This document shows, in pieces, positions 1 through 12,083 of a stretch of DNA of 64,000 nucleotides. The DNA is from Helicoverpa zea. Lineage: Eukaryota > Arthropoda > Insecta > Lepidoptera > Noctuidae. The translations under genes were made by a program, and so were the position numbers. Each line of letters starts with the position of its first letter. Position 1 is the first letter of the stretch. The stretch is taken from NCBI RefSeq assembly GCF_022581195.2, contig NC_061467.1:11842001-11906000 (forward strand), written 5' to 3'. The notes beneath the pieces were generated by a model. It ran no database searches, was not told the DNA's origin, and saw only the letters and a program-made list of their open reading frames with translations.

Positions 1-540
1 TAGCTATCAATCACCAATTTCATCCTTTTACTCACTGGCCCATTAATGTATGAAAGCGTCTCCTTAAACACCCAAGGTGTGATCGCCTCAGGGTAACAGT
101 CGCACAATTATCACGCTCCGTCAGACTCAACCCTCGAGCTTGAAACGGTTAATCTATTTACAGGTAAATACCCATGACAAATCCTTGTACCATTACACCT
201 TGAAACACGGAGTAAGGAAAATGAGCGGAGATGCTATATAATGCAAGTAGATCAAGCGCCTTCTACAAGGTCAAATACATACGGTGGCCAAGATAAAACT
301 ATCAGTTACGAGTGAATTAACGAGGCGTTTGGGTCCTTCAAAACATCTGTCAACGACTTTTGGTATTACAAAAAAACGGGTCCAAAGAAGGTGTATAAGG
401 GCGAAGACAGCAACGTTCCTCGTCCCCCGCACACCCGCATTTTAGCGCGCTACTTTCTTAGGAGATTTTCCGTTATGGCATCTCCGCTAGTCATTTTGTT
501 CTCCATGCCTTGAAGATACGACGATCTTGTTAAGTATGCA
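1..540. repeat. Unclassified moderately GC-rich sequence at window edge
   Basis: This stretch is visibly richer in GC than the sequence after about 540. It holds an imperfect inverted pair: a 'gcggagatgctat' segment near 225 and its complement 'atggcatctccgct' near 475. No reading frame over 60 codons is present. It looks like the inner part of a dispersed repeat cut by the window edge. The family is not recognised. Confidence 0.3.
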
Positions 541-829
541 TCAATTGTTGAATGGTTAAGGGGTGTGGGTGCGAGTAGTTTGGGTGAGAACTATTTGTTA
601 CGTTTAATTTAGAGGTGGGACACCATAATTATAGGGATAATGTTCCTTTTGTTAATGTTTTATTGTGATGCTGGTTTCCCTATTTTGATGAATTGGAAAC
701 TGCTTTTTGGGAGTCAGTTATACAAATTATTATTGGCAAGCTTTTTCAACGAAACGTTAGTATTTTTAAACGGTTTTATTTAGCTCACCCCGTTTGTTTT
801 ATTATTTATTCATTCTTGGGTCAAATTTA

Positions 830-1022
830 GAAATTGAAATTTCAGTGCCTTCCTGTTGTCAGATTGATCTGAAATTTGGTACACACCTTTAATTCCGATG
901 ACAATACAATATAGTAATATCAATAACATTGTAAATCCAAGATGGCCGCCGGTACAAAATGGCGGATTACATATTTTTCCACAACCCCCTCAATATGAGT
1001 ATCAAATGAAAGGGCTACTCAA
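830..1022 (+). repeat. Dispersed lepidopteran repeat fragment
   Basis: The segment contains 'gatctgaaatttggtacac' followed by 'aagatggccgccggtac' and 'aaaatggcggatta'. I recognise this text from dispersed repeats in moth genomes. It is non-coding and its element class is unknown to me. It abuts a second repeat family at 1038. Confidence 0.45.
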
Positions 1023-1037
1023 GTAGAATACTGTCAG

Positions 1038-1195
1038 CAACCCCAACGGGGCCCAACAGGGCCAAGGCTTGCCTGGGCTGCGGGATTGTCCTAAAGAGTT
1101 ACCGTGGTCGTGGTACATAAAAAGCCTACGACGAAAAAGAACGGTTTTTAGTCAGTAAGAGTCTGGCACTCCCTCACCGCTGCTGACCCATGTAT
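1038..1195 (+). repeat. Dispersed repeat, 'aaagagttaccg' family, copy 1
   Basis: The diagnostic order of motifs is 'gctgcgggatt', 'aaagagttaccg', 'tggtacataaaa', 'agtcagtaagagt' and 'ggcactccctcac'. The same order appears at 52266-52435, and its first part at 7224-7345, so this is a repeat family within the window. Non-coding. Confidence 0.6.
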
Positions 1196-2764
1196 AGAAT
1201 GAAGAATATTCGGTAGGCATTTTCATTAAATACTAAAAACTAGATAATAAAAAATCGGTAAAAAAACTTTTAATTTAAACGGTTTTATATCTTATGTGCA
1301 CTGAAAAATAAAAAATAAAAAAACAGTTACTTACCTATAAACCTACGTAGGTGGTCCCGGTCATATTAGACTAAAATAAAAACGTGGGGCCCATTCCGTA
1401 ACTATTGCTGTAATACTTTCTTTTTATTTCATTAAACTGTGGCCGAATTCAGTCACAATTCGAGTGGTTACCATAACCAAAATTAATGTGGGGAACAATA
1501 AATACAATGCTATCAAAAGCTCACATTATTCAATTGTGTTAATTTGGAACAAAAGCCAGTTAAGTACACTTAACACAATGAACCATTCCCATAGCATGTA
1601 CATTTGTACATTGTTACCATGTCCCATACATATTAATGGGAAAGTTCCCATTGCCGTGTACTTACGCCTTTGTAAATATTTATCGCCCTCACCCTTTTCG
1701 GATATAGCAAAAATATTTTGCAGAAAGATAACTTTGCACAAAGTATAGAATACCTATCTAAATATTCACTGAGTTTGGTCACAAGCTTTTCCTTAAATTT
1801 GCTTTATGCCAGCGTTTTTTATTATTTATTTATTGCAAAATGTACACCAATACATCTTATGGTAGTCCAACTTAAAACTAGAAGTTATTTATTTATATTA
1901 TAATTATGACTTAGTAAGTAAATACGTAAATATATATATATATATATCATCCATCCTTGATATACATCCTTTTTCAATAAATGGAAAGTATGAAGACATC
2001 TAGCACTGAAATATTTTTTTAAACCAAACCACTAATTCCTGAGATTAATGCCCTGGCAAACAAACACTTCAGCTTCATATTCAAAAAATCGTGAGTCAAT
2101 GGAACTTCTATAATTTACTTGACATATATTCTTAGAATCACGTATAAGGGTAAATACAATGTTATCTCACGTGAGAGGCAAAAGTTCGATCGTTTCAATA
2201 ATATTTGCTTTAATTTCACCAAAACATGAGTTCAGAGATATATTTTTATAATAAACTTAGTTTTGGATTCAATTCTCAGTAGCTATGATGAATATTGTTA
2301 CTATATTATTTTTTAATTGAGATAAATACAGTATATTTTTAGGTTGTTGGTTCACTCAGCAAAACATTGAGCTTTCTTTCTCAGAATTGTTTTAAGATAA
2401 AGAAATGATCTGTTTCTTTTTCTTCTACATGAAATTTAGTGAAATCGAAAAACGTTTGTCTTAAACTACCTTTTATAAACAAAAACTGCTACACAACTAA
2501 GATTAAACACAAACTAAACACCTGCAGAAGTTCAATACTTCACAAATTGATAATATTTACTCTGAACACCTAATATAACGAATACTTTCAACTGTAACAT
2601 GCGTGATCAAAATGTGAGAAATATATTTTAATATTCACGGGAAATATTCTCTGTGCGCATAACTGTATGGCTGCTTAAAATGCGGAATAGTCAGCTATTG
2701 AATGGATGACAAAAATAAAGTAAAAATGACACATATTTTTTATATATTTTTAGACCCGACTGTC
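1196..2764. other. Gene-free AT-rich stretch
   Basis: I see no supportable gene. The only structured item is a short TA dinucleotide run at about 1929-1947. The open frames at 1464-1748 and on its opposite strand have no recognisable protein character. Confidence 0.5.
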
Positions 2765-2965
2765 AATATCTTAGGTAGTCGTTACGGATAATTGAAAGCC
2801 AGTAAGACTGACAACCAGCCTTACCTAGGGGTATTGGGTTACCCGGTAACTGGGCGGATAAGTCAGAGAGGCAGTCACTCCTTGTAAAATACCGGTACTT
2901 AGCTGCATCTTGTTAGACAGGAAGCCACCCCCAACATAGTTAGGAAAAGGCTAGGTATATGATTG
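2765..2965 (+). repeat. LINE-tail repeat family A, copy A1
   Basis: Shared motif order: 'tcgttacgg', 'agccagtaagactgac', 'ggtattgggttacccg', 'gcagtcactcctt', 'agctgcatc', and the end 'aacatagttaggaaaaggct'. Other copies lie at 11838, 22705, 30598, 51290 (minus), 52450 and 55178 (minus). The copy at 30598 carries a target-site duplication, so the family spreads by LINE-type retroposition and this is a 5'-truncated copy. Confidence 0.65.
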
Positions 2966-4618
2966 TTGAAGAGAGAGAGTTTTATTTATGAAAGTGAGTG
3001 AAAACACCGATACCAACACTCCTATAGTTCATAAAAACAATAAAACAGCGAAATCTGTGTATCATCATGCAAAAATCACAACTTTCTTACCCGGTAACCT
3101 TAGCAATACTAAAACATAGCGATCTTATGGCTTCCCATATAAAAACTCTATAAACTGGGTCATAAATCAAGTTGAGTATAATAAAACACCTTTATCGCTG
3201 GTTTAGTGGCCCTCCACGAAATCGTTTGGCCTTTACCCCGCTGTCATAAAGTAGCTGCGGAGAAGCCTTCCTTGGCAACGATTACATGCTAACCTATTGA
3301 CGTACCGTAATCATTCTATGTTTGTAGACGTAACATCATTGATTTTGAAAAAAAGTCTTGTTTGGGAATATTTTAAAGTCATATTCGTATAAAATTTTCG
3401 CATAAATAACTTGTTAGTGAATTATTTAGATACTAAGGTAGCTTGGGCTATCTGTTTGTAATCCTTTACTTGTAAAACAGCTCTGCCTATTTGTATGAAA
3501 TTGGTATAAAGGACTATGTACGGTAATATTGAGGTGAATAAAATAAGTTCTTTGATCTAGAAGGAAACCGCGGTTGATTAAGATTAAAAAAAAATGTTTA
3601 GCTTAAATATTTTTTTAAGTTTGCATATTTGTACGAAGTTGTACTTCTGAGTGTTATTGATGTGTAGTATTTTTGTTTCCCTCAAGATGTTCGACAAATA
3701 TGTTTGTTACATAATGTGAGTTTCATGGTGTTATCGCGACATAAAAGAATACGTTTTTAAACAATTTAGTGAGATAATATCTCTCTGATAATATCTTAGT
3801 GTTATTGTATCCTCAATTCATTTTACAATGTTACTATACCTAACGTTCCTTTACCCTAATTACCTGGAATTGTCTAACAAAATATCTATCTCAACTATCC
3901 TAGAAAAACATCTGCTAACAGCCAAAGACTAAAATACACATTACGTTGATGTACTACGAAAAAGATTAAAAGGTGTAGCGAGATGTACTACGGCGTAGCA
4001 ATGTCGATGCTACGAAATCACCGTAGCACTCAGCGTAGGCACTTTTATGTTTTGTTCCCGATGTGATCTGTGTATTCATTTTAGTTTCAATGTTTAATGT
4101 CATTTGCAAATACTTCACAATACCAATCGAATTTTAAATAAAAATCTTCCTAGGCAAAGGTGCATAGAAAAGTCCAATTTCCAATGTAAAATAAAAGGAC
4201 ATATTTTTCCTACATAACGGTAAAAACAGAGAAACATCACATTGTTCGTATTTCAGTATTCCGGATTCCCTTTGTCATCGTTTCGTGTTTTAGCATCCTC
4301 CCAATGCACTAGAATCTACATTTGAAAGAATTGGTTTTATCGAACAATAATACAAAATACTTCTTTATTTTTCGCTTTGGGACTGTTGAGGTTTATTTAC
4401 ACAACAATAAAGTACTGAAGTATGGTTTAAAGGAAATATTGAGACACTTTTATGATGTAAATGATTTGAACATAAAGCATGATAACGATCTTGTTTTGGA
4501 AGGAATCAATAAATTGATATATTTTATAAAGCCCTTTCGTAAACAAACTTATCCTAAAGACAAGGAAAAAACACAAAGAAAATTTTGAAACATATTGGCA
4601 TCTATTTTTAACTACTTA
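2966..4618. other. Gene-free stretch; weak open frame at 4322-4588
   Basis: AT-rich sequence without a recognised gene. An 88-codon plus-strand frame at 4322-4588 is lysine- and asparagine-rich and matches nothing I recognise. A cluster of 'gtagc' motifs lies at 3957-4036 and resembles clusters near 37.85 and 61.48 kb. Confidence 0.45.
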
Positions 4619-4630
4619 AACCTAGCTACT

Positions 4631-4927
4631 GTTACAGCCTTTTTATCGTCCCACTGCTGGGCACAGGCCTCCTCTCACACGGAGAAGGATTGAGCATTAA
4701 TCACCACGCTTGCTCAATGCGGGTTGGTGATTTCAGACTATATAGTCCAGGTTTCCTCAAGATGTTTTCCTTCACCTTTTTATCAGCCATTGGTGTCCAA
4801 AACATACTTAGAAAGTACATACAAACTTAGAAAAGTTGCATTGGTACTTGCCTGACCTGGAATCGAACCCACGCCCTCATACTCGAGAGGTTGGTTCTTT
4901 GCCCACTAGGCCACCACGACTTGACTT
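4631..4927 (-). repeat. Full-length tRNA-derived SINE with target-site duplication
   Basis: Read on the minus strand, the element starts with a tRNA-like head. It carries a Pol III A box (TGGCCTAGTGG, at 4903-4913) and a B box (GGTTCGATTCC, at 4859-4869), then an unrelated body, and ends with a tail containing 'gcccagcagtgggacgat'. It is flanked by the direct repeat AACCTAGCTACT (4619-4630 and 4928-4939), a 12 bp target-site duplication typical of LINE-driven retroposition. It is a retroposon and not a functional tRNA gene, since no cloverleaf can be formed around the boxes. Related fragments lie at 11716, 12497 and 53062. Confidence 0.85.
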
Positions 4928-4939
4928 AACCTAGCTACT

Positions 4940-5690
4940 AATGAAAACTAATTAGTAACTTATTAGAAATCGTGTATCCGTATTCTTCTTTTTCTAAAAC
5001 CAGACCGTTTAAAATATACATTATGTATTTGAATTATACTAAAAATGTACTTACAAAATGTAAATAAAAGTACACAAATGCCCCTTGTTTCATGAATGGT
5101 TAACGTAATCAGAATTGAATTGCTTCTAAACGCTGAGACAAAGGGATATAAAAAGTTTCTTTTTTTTGTACAGATCCAACGTTTCATTATTCCCTTTTAT
5201 GTTTAATCTAAATGAAATCAGAATACAAATTGTTTCCTGTATAGAACCAACCGTTTCGTAAAATGGGAAGTGAAATTATGTTTCATTCACACAGTATTCA
5301 TTCAATTTTGTCATCATTATAGTAAAGTTACACACAATTCAACTAATGGTTTACCATTTATTTAAATAAATCTTGCTTTAAAAAGCCTGAAACAAAATCC
5401 AGATTAAAAAATCGAGGTGTTCATTTTAAGCCTTATACAGCCAGGCCAGCCTTATAATAGACACATCGATGAATTTAATTACTCATTATAGGGTTTAGGT
5501 ATCTTAATAAGAAAAACTCAGATAAACAGATAGTAAGTTACCGTAGCTAAGCTTCCTAACCCCCGTAACGAATGACATACAAACCCCACACTAAACAGCC
5601 TACATTAATTATCTAAGAACACATCGACGTCACAAAACCGCAATTAATTGCAGGACTCACTAAACCACGTAAAGCCGTTCACGTCCACGT
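4940..5690. other. Gene-free AT-rich stretch
   Basis: No recognisable gene or repeat. The 74-codon minus-strand frame at 4963-5187 has no recognisable features. Confidence 0.45.
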
Positions 5691-5751
5691 CCAACACGGA
5701 AATTCTGACGTCAACGTGGAAATTCTGACGTCAACGTGGAAATTTCCACGT
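5691..5751. repeat. 20 bp tandem repeat carrying CRE-like TGACGTCA sites
   Basis: Three consecutive 20 bp units occupy 5691-5710, 5711-5730 and 5731-5750, each with a 'cgtggaaatt' or 'cacggaaatt' core. The junctions create two perfect TGACGTCA palindromes (5706-5713 and 5726-5733), the consensus site for CREB/ATF bZIP factors. The last unit also forms an 18 bp perfect palindrome (5734-5751). Function is unproven. It could be a regulatory cluster or a chance by-product of tandem duplication. Confidence 0.6.
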
Positions 5752-7223
5752 CAGCATTGAAATCAGAACGGCGAAAGTCCGGATCACTGTGGCTGCCAAT
5801 TAACGACATTTACTGTACTTCTGACAAAATATTTGAGAGGTGAAACTGAATATTCTTGGTATATTTTTTATTTTTGTTGTTGCTCGAATATGATTTTTGG
5901 TTTTCGTTAACTGTATTTGTTTGTTTGGTGTGGTTTTATTTCAGACTTGAATCAGATTTAAAGTGGCGGTAATTTCAAATGTTTGTATTTCACTCAATAT
6001 TTTGAATTTTTCACCTATGTAGGTAGGTACTTTAGCACGCTAAAAAATCGAATACAACATATTGGTTAAAGAATTTCCAAATAACGTTACATTTTTATTA
6101 AAAAAATACTTCCATCAATTTATTCAACGATGGCAGTATATTTATTACAGCTTCAAAAATGAATATTAACCGTATACACACAGATTTCCAATTTGCTTTC
6201 ATCTTTGAGTAAAACGAACACATTGTACACAGTTTTATCGTCATATAGTGAAACGTCACGGAAAGGATTTATTACGTCTTTTTTGCTTCGGTTTTTTTAT
6301 GTTTTTACGAAATTTATTTCATGTCCCGTGATATTATGTTGTACGAGATGAAAAGGACTCGTTTTCAAGGGAATTATATTTTTATAAGTCATCTTGTAGC
6401 GTTCATGAAATAAAATTATATTGGTGTTTAATCAAGCAGATGTAAGTAACTTTTGTGCGAAATTAAACTTTAGTAATATCCAGTAGTATTTTTATAATAA
6501 TAGAAAAGAGATAATAATGAGAAAAGGCTGCTTTGCAACGAGTGAGCTTTACATACACTGTGATTTTATTTAATTTAAAAAACTCAAAAAAAACACAATA
6601 TTCAGTGATAGCGTATCCTTCCATGAGTAAAAGAATGTATACTAAAGCTGGAGAGTCTTTTTGTTTCCTAGAAGAGAGTAGAAATCTTTGATAGATTATA
6701 AGATAGTTCCAAATGGCCGCGAGTATTTAGTATCATTATCATAAATAAATTACAACCAGTCATAAACCAGGCACTTCATATTATTTCTACTCAACCAAAA
6801 AGCATCATCCACTAATTTTGACAAAACATGCCATAAGAAACACACCATTCTCATCAAAGGGCACGCACACACACACAGCTAATTACCGCCATATAACCGA
6901 AGCGTGGGTATGACAATGTATGAATGTGTGTCGTTTATCATTGCTTACTATATGCGATGACGTCACTGAGTGGCGAATTGTGAGCTTGGATTTACTGAGC
7001 TTGTATTAGTTTTGTTGAAAAGGCTGTAAAGATTTAGAGGGCAATAAGTGAGTAGAGGTTAAAATGCGAATGTATGTATGTATTATAAAAAGAGTGTCGC
7101 TTTATCGGGTTGGGTAAATTGTAACGTGTGCATTCGCAAGGCATTAAATGTAAACTAAGCGGTAAATGTCAAATAGACAAGATCTGTAACTCCTAATTAA
7201 TTCTGTAGGCAGGATACAGGCAG
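5752..7223. other. Gene-free AT-rich stretch
   Basis: No gene recognised. Small items are a short CA run near 6869 and an isolated TGACGTCAC site near 6958. The sequence around 6880-6990 is less AT-rich but non-coding. Confidence 0.4.
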
Positions 7224-7345
7224 GATATTAAAGTCCCCGCCGGGGCTGCGGGATTATTCGAAAGAGTTACCGCGTCTCTGATAATATTAAGGCTTATTTG
7301 TACAAAATAAAAAATAACAAATCTATCATAAAAGGCCTTACTTAA
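7224..7345 (+). repeat. Dispersed repeat, 'aaagagttaccg' family, copy 2 (5' part)
   Basis: 'ggggctgcgggattattcg' is followed by 'aaagagttaccgcg' and a diverged remainder. It matches the first part of the copies at 1038 and 52266. Confidence 0.5.
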
Positions 7346-8127
7346 ATTAAGATAATATACCAAGGTATTTTTTTTCACATTTACTACCTAAACTTCCATT
7401 ATGTAAAAAACGAAACGAGCTAAAACAATAGTGTATCTCCCTACATACATACAGCCTACAAGACGTATATTCCTTTCATCCTGTCGATTCATTACGCTCT
7501 GTATCAGGTTTCCTAATGATACCGTAGCGCTCATTAGTACGTGTACGTGAGATAAACTTACCTGCGAGTGTACATCTAATATCGTTCGCGTGTTTTGTTA
7601 GGTTTCTTGACACAAGACGATATCTAGGGTTTAATATGTCCCTGAAGTAAGATGGTCTTTTTGTTAGGGTGAATAAGCCTACGAGTTCTATAGTCGGTAA
7701 TCTTCATGATCACTGATATTTTAGCAAGTAATGTTTTAGCTGGCGATGACGGTCATTCTAGACAGTCATTAGTGTCATCTTTCTCATCATTTGCCTGGCC
7801 TTTTCTCAACTATATAGCTTACAGTCAATCCTAATGCAGGTGAATACCAGTGCTTTTACATAGACATTTGGGGTCAGTTGTACCAGAAATAAACAAATAA
7901 TCAAGTCTGCATTAGGAAAATTTTCATACCGGTTCATACCAACGCGGTATAAATCCCACTCGATAATTCAAGTTCTGAGTCAAGTATATATGGCCCAAAC
8001 CACCTACAATACGTACCAAAACACGGGTGCAATAAATTGTAGGAACCTATTGTTCGATTCATAATATTGTCGACTCGGCCCATTCATAAACCTGTTCGTT
8101 TCGTAAGCCATGCGACATCACCTAGGA
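7346..8127. other. Gene-free stretch
   Basis: No gene or classifiable repeat seen between the repeat at 7224 and the hAT-like element. Confidence 0.4.
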
Positions 8128-8533
8128 CAGGGGTGCCCAACCACTGGCGAAAATCATCAGATACCAGAGGCCTTTTTACAATTTGCATAAATTAAGGAGC
8201 TATAATTAAATTGAAAGTGGAATGAACATGAAAGGGTATCTAACTTCTAGTAACCCAATTTATGTAATTATTGACTTTCGGTTTTAGCCTTGTCGGAAAG
8301 GAACTACTTTCTGTAAGCAGATATATGTATGTAATAGCCCTTTCCCAATAAATAGTTTATTTAATAGTCCAGTGTCCAGTCTATAAACATTGGGTCCAGT
8401 TATGTCCAAAATTAATTCTTATAAACAAATGCTTCAGCGTCATAAAATTACATAACATTTTCCACAAATTCATACCTTACCATTATATTTTTTCAAATTA
8501 ATTTGGCACACTACTAAAGGTATGTCACCCCTG
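8128..8533. mobile_element. hAT-like non-autonomous DNA element
   Basis: The left end reads CAGGGGTGCCCAACC and the right end reads GTCACCCCTG, a short terminal inverted repeat of the CAGGGG...CCCCTG type seen in hAT elements. There is no coding capacity in the 406 bp. The expected 8 bp target duplication is only loosely matched ('acctagga' against 'tctagaag'), so this is an old copy or the boundaries are slightly off. Confidence 0.55.
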
Positions 8534-8839
8534 TCTAGAAGTAGGCACGGAGCCAGCCTTATTTTATGCAGCACGAATGTTTGCTTGAGATGACCGGAAT
8601 TCAGGTCACTTCGGTCTGAATAGGTTCCCTGCAACCGGTATGTATTCTGCAGTTTATGACGAGTGAAGGTTGAGAGCTGGCGAGTTTCGTGGGATAGGGA
8701 ATAGTGGGAAGATATCGGTTTAAAATGTTTATAAATTATTAATTATTTTTTAGGAGATCCTGTGACAAATAATTTCCTTTATGCTGAACTAATGCAGAAA
8801 CTGCAAGGAAATGGAATGCAAACATCCTTACTAATATTA

Positions 8840-8970
8840 GAAATGAAAAAGTAACTTTATCAAACCAAAAACCACTGAACCAATTTAAATGTGGTCAGAT
8901 AGTACTTTTTATCCAGATGAAGGAATTAGGAGTCGAACGGCAGGTAAAAGCTAGTTTTATACTGCAAGAA
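8840..8970 (-). repeat. Decayed LINE-tail fragment (family R)
   Basis: Text such as 'accactgaaccaattt', 'tactttttatccagatgaa' and 'gcaggtaaaagctagttt' is a decayed form of the lepidopteran repeat best seen at 53774-53980. Non-coding. Confidence 0.4.
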
Positions 8971-9935
8971 AGTGAATAATAGAACTAGAAGGTAAAGTTT
9001 AATGGAATACCATTTCTCAAAGGCTACTTAGAACAAAACACAACCGCATCATTTACGATTCTCCGAGCCACAGTACAACAAACGATCTTCGTACATTTTA
9101 ATCTACCAAAGCCTTTATAAATTCAATTGTTCTGATTACAGGCGAATCAAGAAACCAATGTTCTAAGTTCTAAGAGCCGGCGGCTAGATCAATAAGCAAT
9201 TCCATCTAATCCAGACCTTGGATTGAAGCAAAATATTATTATTATAAACACTGAAATACTCGACTTATAGGGATTATATGATCCAATTATACAATCGATT
9301 TTCAGTCTTGAGATTGAAAAGCTAAATTGAAAATGTGAGTTAATGTCAAGGTCATCTTAGATATTTTTTAGTATTGGTGATTGTTTGTGTTAAATATTTA
9401 AAATCTTAGTTTAACTTTCGAGGTTAAGGTTTGAATCTTCTTAAGCTACACAGGTTTTAAGAAAAAGGTTGTGAGAAGAAATCTATTCCAAAAATTATTT
9501 ATTTATTGACTGAAGATTAGATACATTATATGACTGCAATTCTGTGAGAAATAAATTCTTGACATTTATAAACATTTCAGTAAGTATTTTACACACAAAC
9601 AGACTACTATTTCAACTGAAAACCACAAATCAAAGTTTGAAACCAACTAAATACACAAAAACCATTGAACGCGACCACACAAACAAGACTTCCACTAACT
9701 ATATACCAGTTGACAATCAATTAAAATCGAATCGGTTATCAGAAATGGAGTGCAAATCGAATGATCTGTCAATACCAGTCCATCGATTAAACGCGGGTAC
9801 TTTAATATTTGATTTGATACTCGTCGACTATACTAATATTATAAAGGGGAAACATTTTTTGTTTGTTCGTATCTTAAAAGCTCAGAAAATTCTTTAACAG
9901 TTGAAAAGATACACTCTTCTCAAGTATATTATAAG
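8971..9935. other. Gene-free stretch; 117-codon frame of doubtful meaning
   Basis: A plus-strand frame (9544-9897) encodes a basic, threonine- and asparagine-rich product. No domain, signal peptide or splice context is evident, so I do not call it a gene. Confidence 0.4.
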
Positions 9936-10015
9936 CTAAATTTCATCCCGGCACGGGTAGTAGTTCCCACGGGACACGAGTGAAACCGTGGAAAACAGCT
10001 AGTTTATAATAAAGT
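9936..10015 (-). repeat. Decayed LINE-tail fragment (family R)
   Basis: 'agttcccacgggacacgagt', 'gaaaccgtgg' and 'aacagctagtttataat' form the reverse of the head seen at 53774. Only the head portion remains. Confidence 0.45.
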
Positions 10016-11715
10016 TGTTCTCGATATTTTACATTTTCAATATAAAGTCGTTTATATTAAGAGTTGTACTGAGAACTTATCGGTAATTCCATGAACTTAT
10101 GCAATGAATGTTCAATATTCGTATTTCGTATCAACTTTCACGCAACTGACAGTAATTCTGGGATAGTGGAGTATAATTATGTTTTATTTATTATTCGTAA
10201 GAATGGCGCTTTATTTTTCATTTGATTAATAAAATTAACTGTAATTAAACCAGACTTTTGGAACAGAATTATTGTGAAAGAATCGTGGTTTATCCACTCA
10301 CGTTTTTCATGGAAAACTGAAATGAAATAAAATTAAAACCAGCAATGTCTATCGATGTTCATAATATTTCGACTGATGTTAATTTACTATTACTAATTAT
10401 ATATCTATCACCGAAACACAAACCCGAAAATTGCAATATCGCACAACCACGATTTTCACAATAAGTCACAACCCATCACAGCTGGTTGGCACATCGCCAA
10501 AATAAACAAAAGAATCTTCATATAAAAGTTACAGCAGTTAGACGTCTGTTCAGGCGTTAATATCACTTATGTAACACTTGACACTTGTGTCATATTTACT
10601 GTGTATAGATAGGCTAATCTCTCATACTTGTACGAAATATTGTACTTGACGTATGTAAGCTGACTTTGGGTAAATGCGTGTCGTTTAATATTTGGACCAT
10701 TTGATACTTTGAGGTTTGCTTTCGGATTAGTCGTTTAATAGTTTTAGTAGCATAATTGCTGTATTTGAATTGACGTGCTTAAAGTTTCAACGATCAATTT
10801 GGTCTGATTGTAATTCGGCCGGAGTATTTCGATTTATGAATAGTAAAGTTTCAATAAAGAAATGGTTTAGCTACTTAATCGTTTTTTAGGATCCCATAAC
10901 GGTATTTTATGTTCAACCATTTTCATGGTTACGTAGTGCTCTGAATTTTGGTTTTGTATATGATATCTTAAATGATGTTGCATGTTAAGATTTAAAAGTT
11001 TCTAATGAACTATAGTTTATGTGTTTCGCAATTATAATCAAACAGATTCGGGTGTCCTAAATAAATTATGTTTTATATGTAAATAATGTTGTTTTTCCCA
11101 TAAACACCAAGGTGATCATTTCTAATTAGGGTAATCTTCATAACATGCAACTCCCAATTTTTTCCTTCTTCCATCAATCATTATGGACATCATTTATTAG
11201 CTTCAAACATATTATGAGGGATCATTATTTACGTAAGATAAATCGTTAGTAGGTCTGCGGTTTATATTGGTTTCTTTCTTGTTATTATTAGAATATATGT
11301 GAATATATTTAACGGTGTAAACATTTCTTCTTTCATTGTTGGTCTGAATTAGTAAACTTTTTTGACTAATTTCATCAAAGTAATTGTCAAAAATTGTCTA
11401 GATAGCTACGAGTCGAAAAAAGTAGCTAGTTTGTATATCAGGTATTCAAACTGTGCAATAGAAAACTATTCAAGTAAAGTAAACAAACAAAAACTACCTA
11501 TATTTATATTTTAAAAAATCGAACCATTCGACTGCACAAATGCATTACTGCACAATTGCACGTAGAAGTAAATGTTGAGAAATTGCATCGTTCAGGCAAA
11601 TTGCAGGCAATATGGCGACGATAATAGGTATTGTTCAACTGCAGAATCAGAACTAATGTCAAGTGGGTACTTTTCAATCTAAACGGCTTTTATTTTATAG
11701 TACGGTGTTTTTTAG
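10016..11715. other. Gene-free AT-rich stretch
   Basis: No gene, RNA or classifiable repeat is supported here. Confidence 0.4.
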
Positions 11716-11837
11716 ATCGTGGTGGGTAAAGAACCAACTTTCAAGTCGGAGTGTTTGACCAGGTCAAGCAAGTACTAATGCAACTTTTCTCAGTTTGTTT
11801 GAACCTTCTTAGTATCTAGGTTTCTTGGATACCAATG
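11716..11837 (+). repeat. SINE head fragment joined to a family A tail
   Basis: 'atcgtggtggg', 'aaagaaccaactt', 'caggtcaagcaagtac' and 'atgcaacttttctcagttt' match the 5' half of the SINE at 4631-4927, with the B box region deleted. The fragment runs directly into LINE-tail copy A2. Confidence 0.55.
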
Positions 11838-12083
11838 ATTGTGTTTCGGAGAGCACGACTAACTGCAGGTTCCGGCTGTCATTGATTGAACATCTTTGGT
11901 AGTACCGGGTAGTCAGAAGCCAGTAAGTCTGACAATCAGTCTTACCTAGGGGTAATGGGTTACCCGGGTAACTGGGTTGAGGAGATCAGATAGGGCAGTC
12001 GCTTCTCGTAAAACACTGGTGCACTGCCGCATCCGATTAGATTGGAAGACATAATTGACCCCAACATAATTGGTAAACGGCTA
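11838..12083 (+). repeat. LINE-tail repeat family A, copy A2
   Basis: This copy retains the upstream 'gtgtttcggagagcacga' module and the 'ggctgtcattgattgaac' module, followed by the common 'agccagtaagtctgac' to 'aaacggctagg' body. It is one of the longer copies in the window. Confidence 0.65.

Noticed and set aside
4859..4913. tRNA gene on the minus strand
   Set aside because: A and B boxes are present but no tRNA arms or acceptor stem pair around them. Flanking target duplications and a SINE tail show a retroposon.
9544..9897. 117-codon plus-strand gene
   Set aside because: Composition is AT-driven (K, N, T, I) with no domain, no repeat homology and no splice context, and such a length is compatible with chance in 64 kb on six frames.
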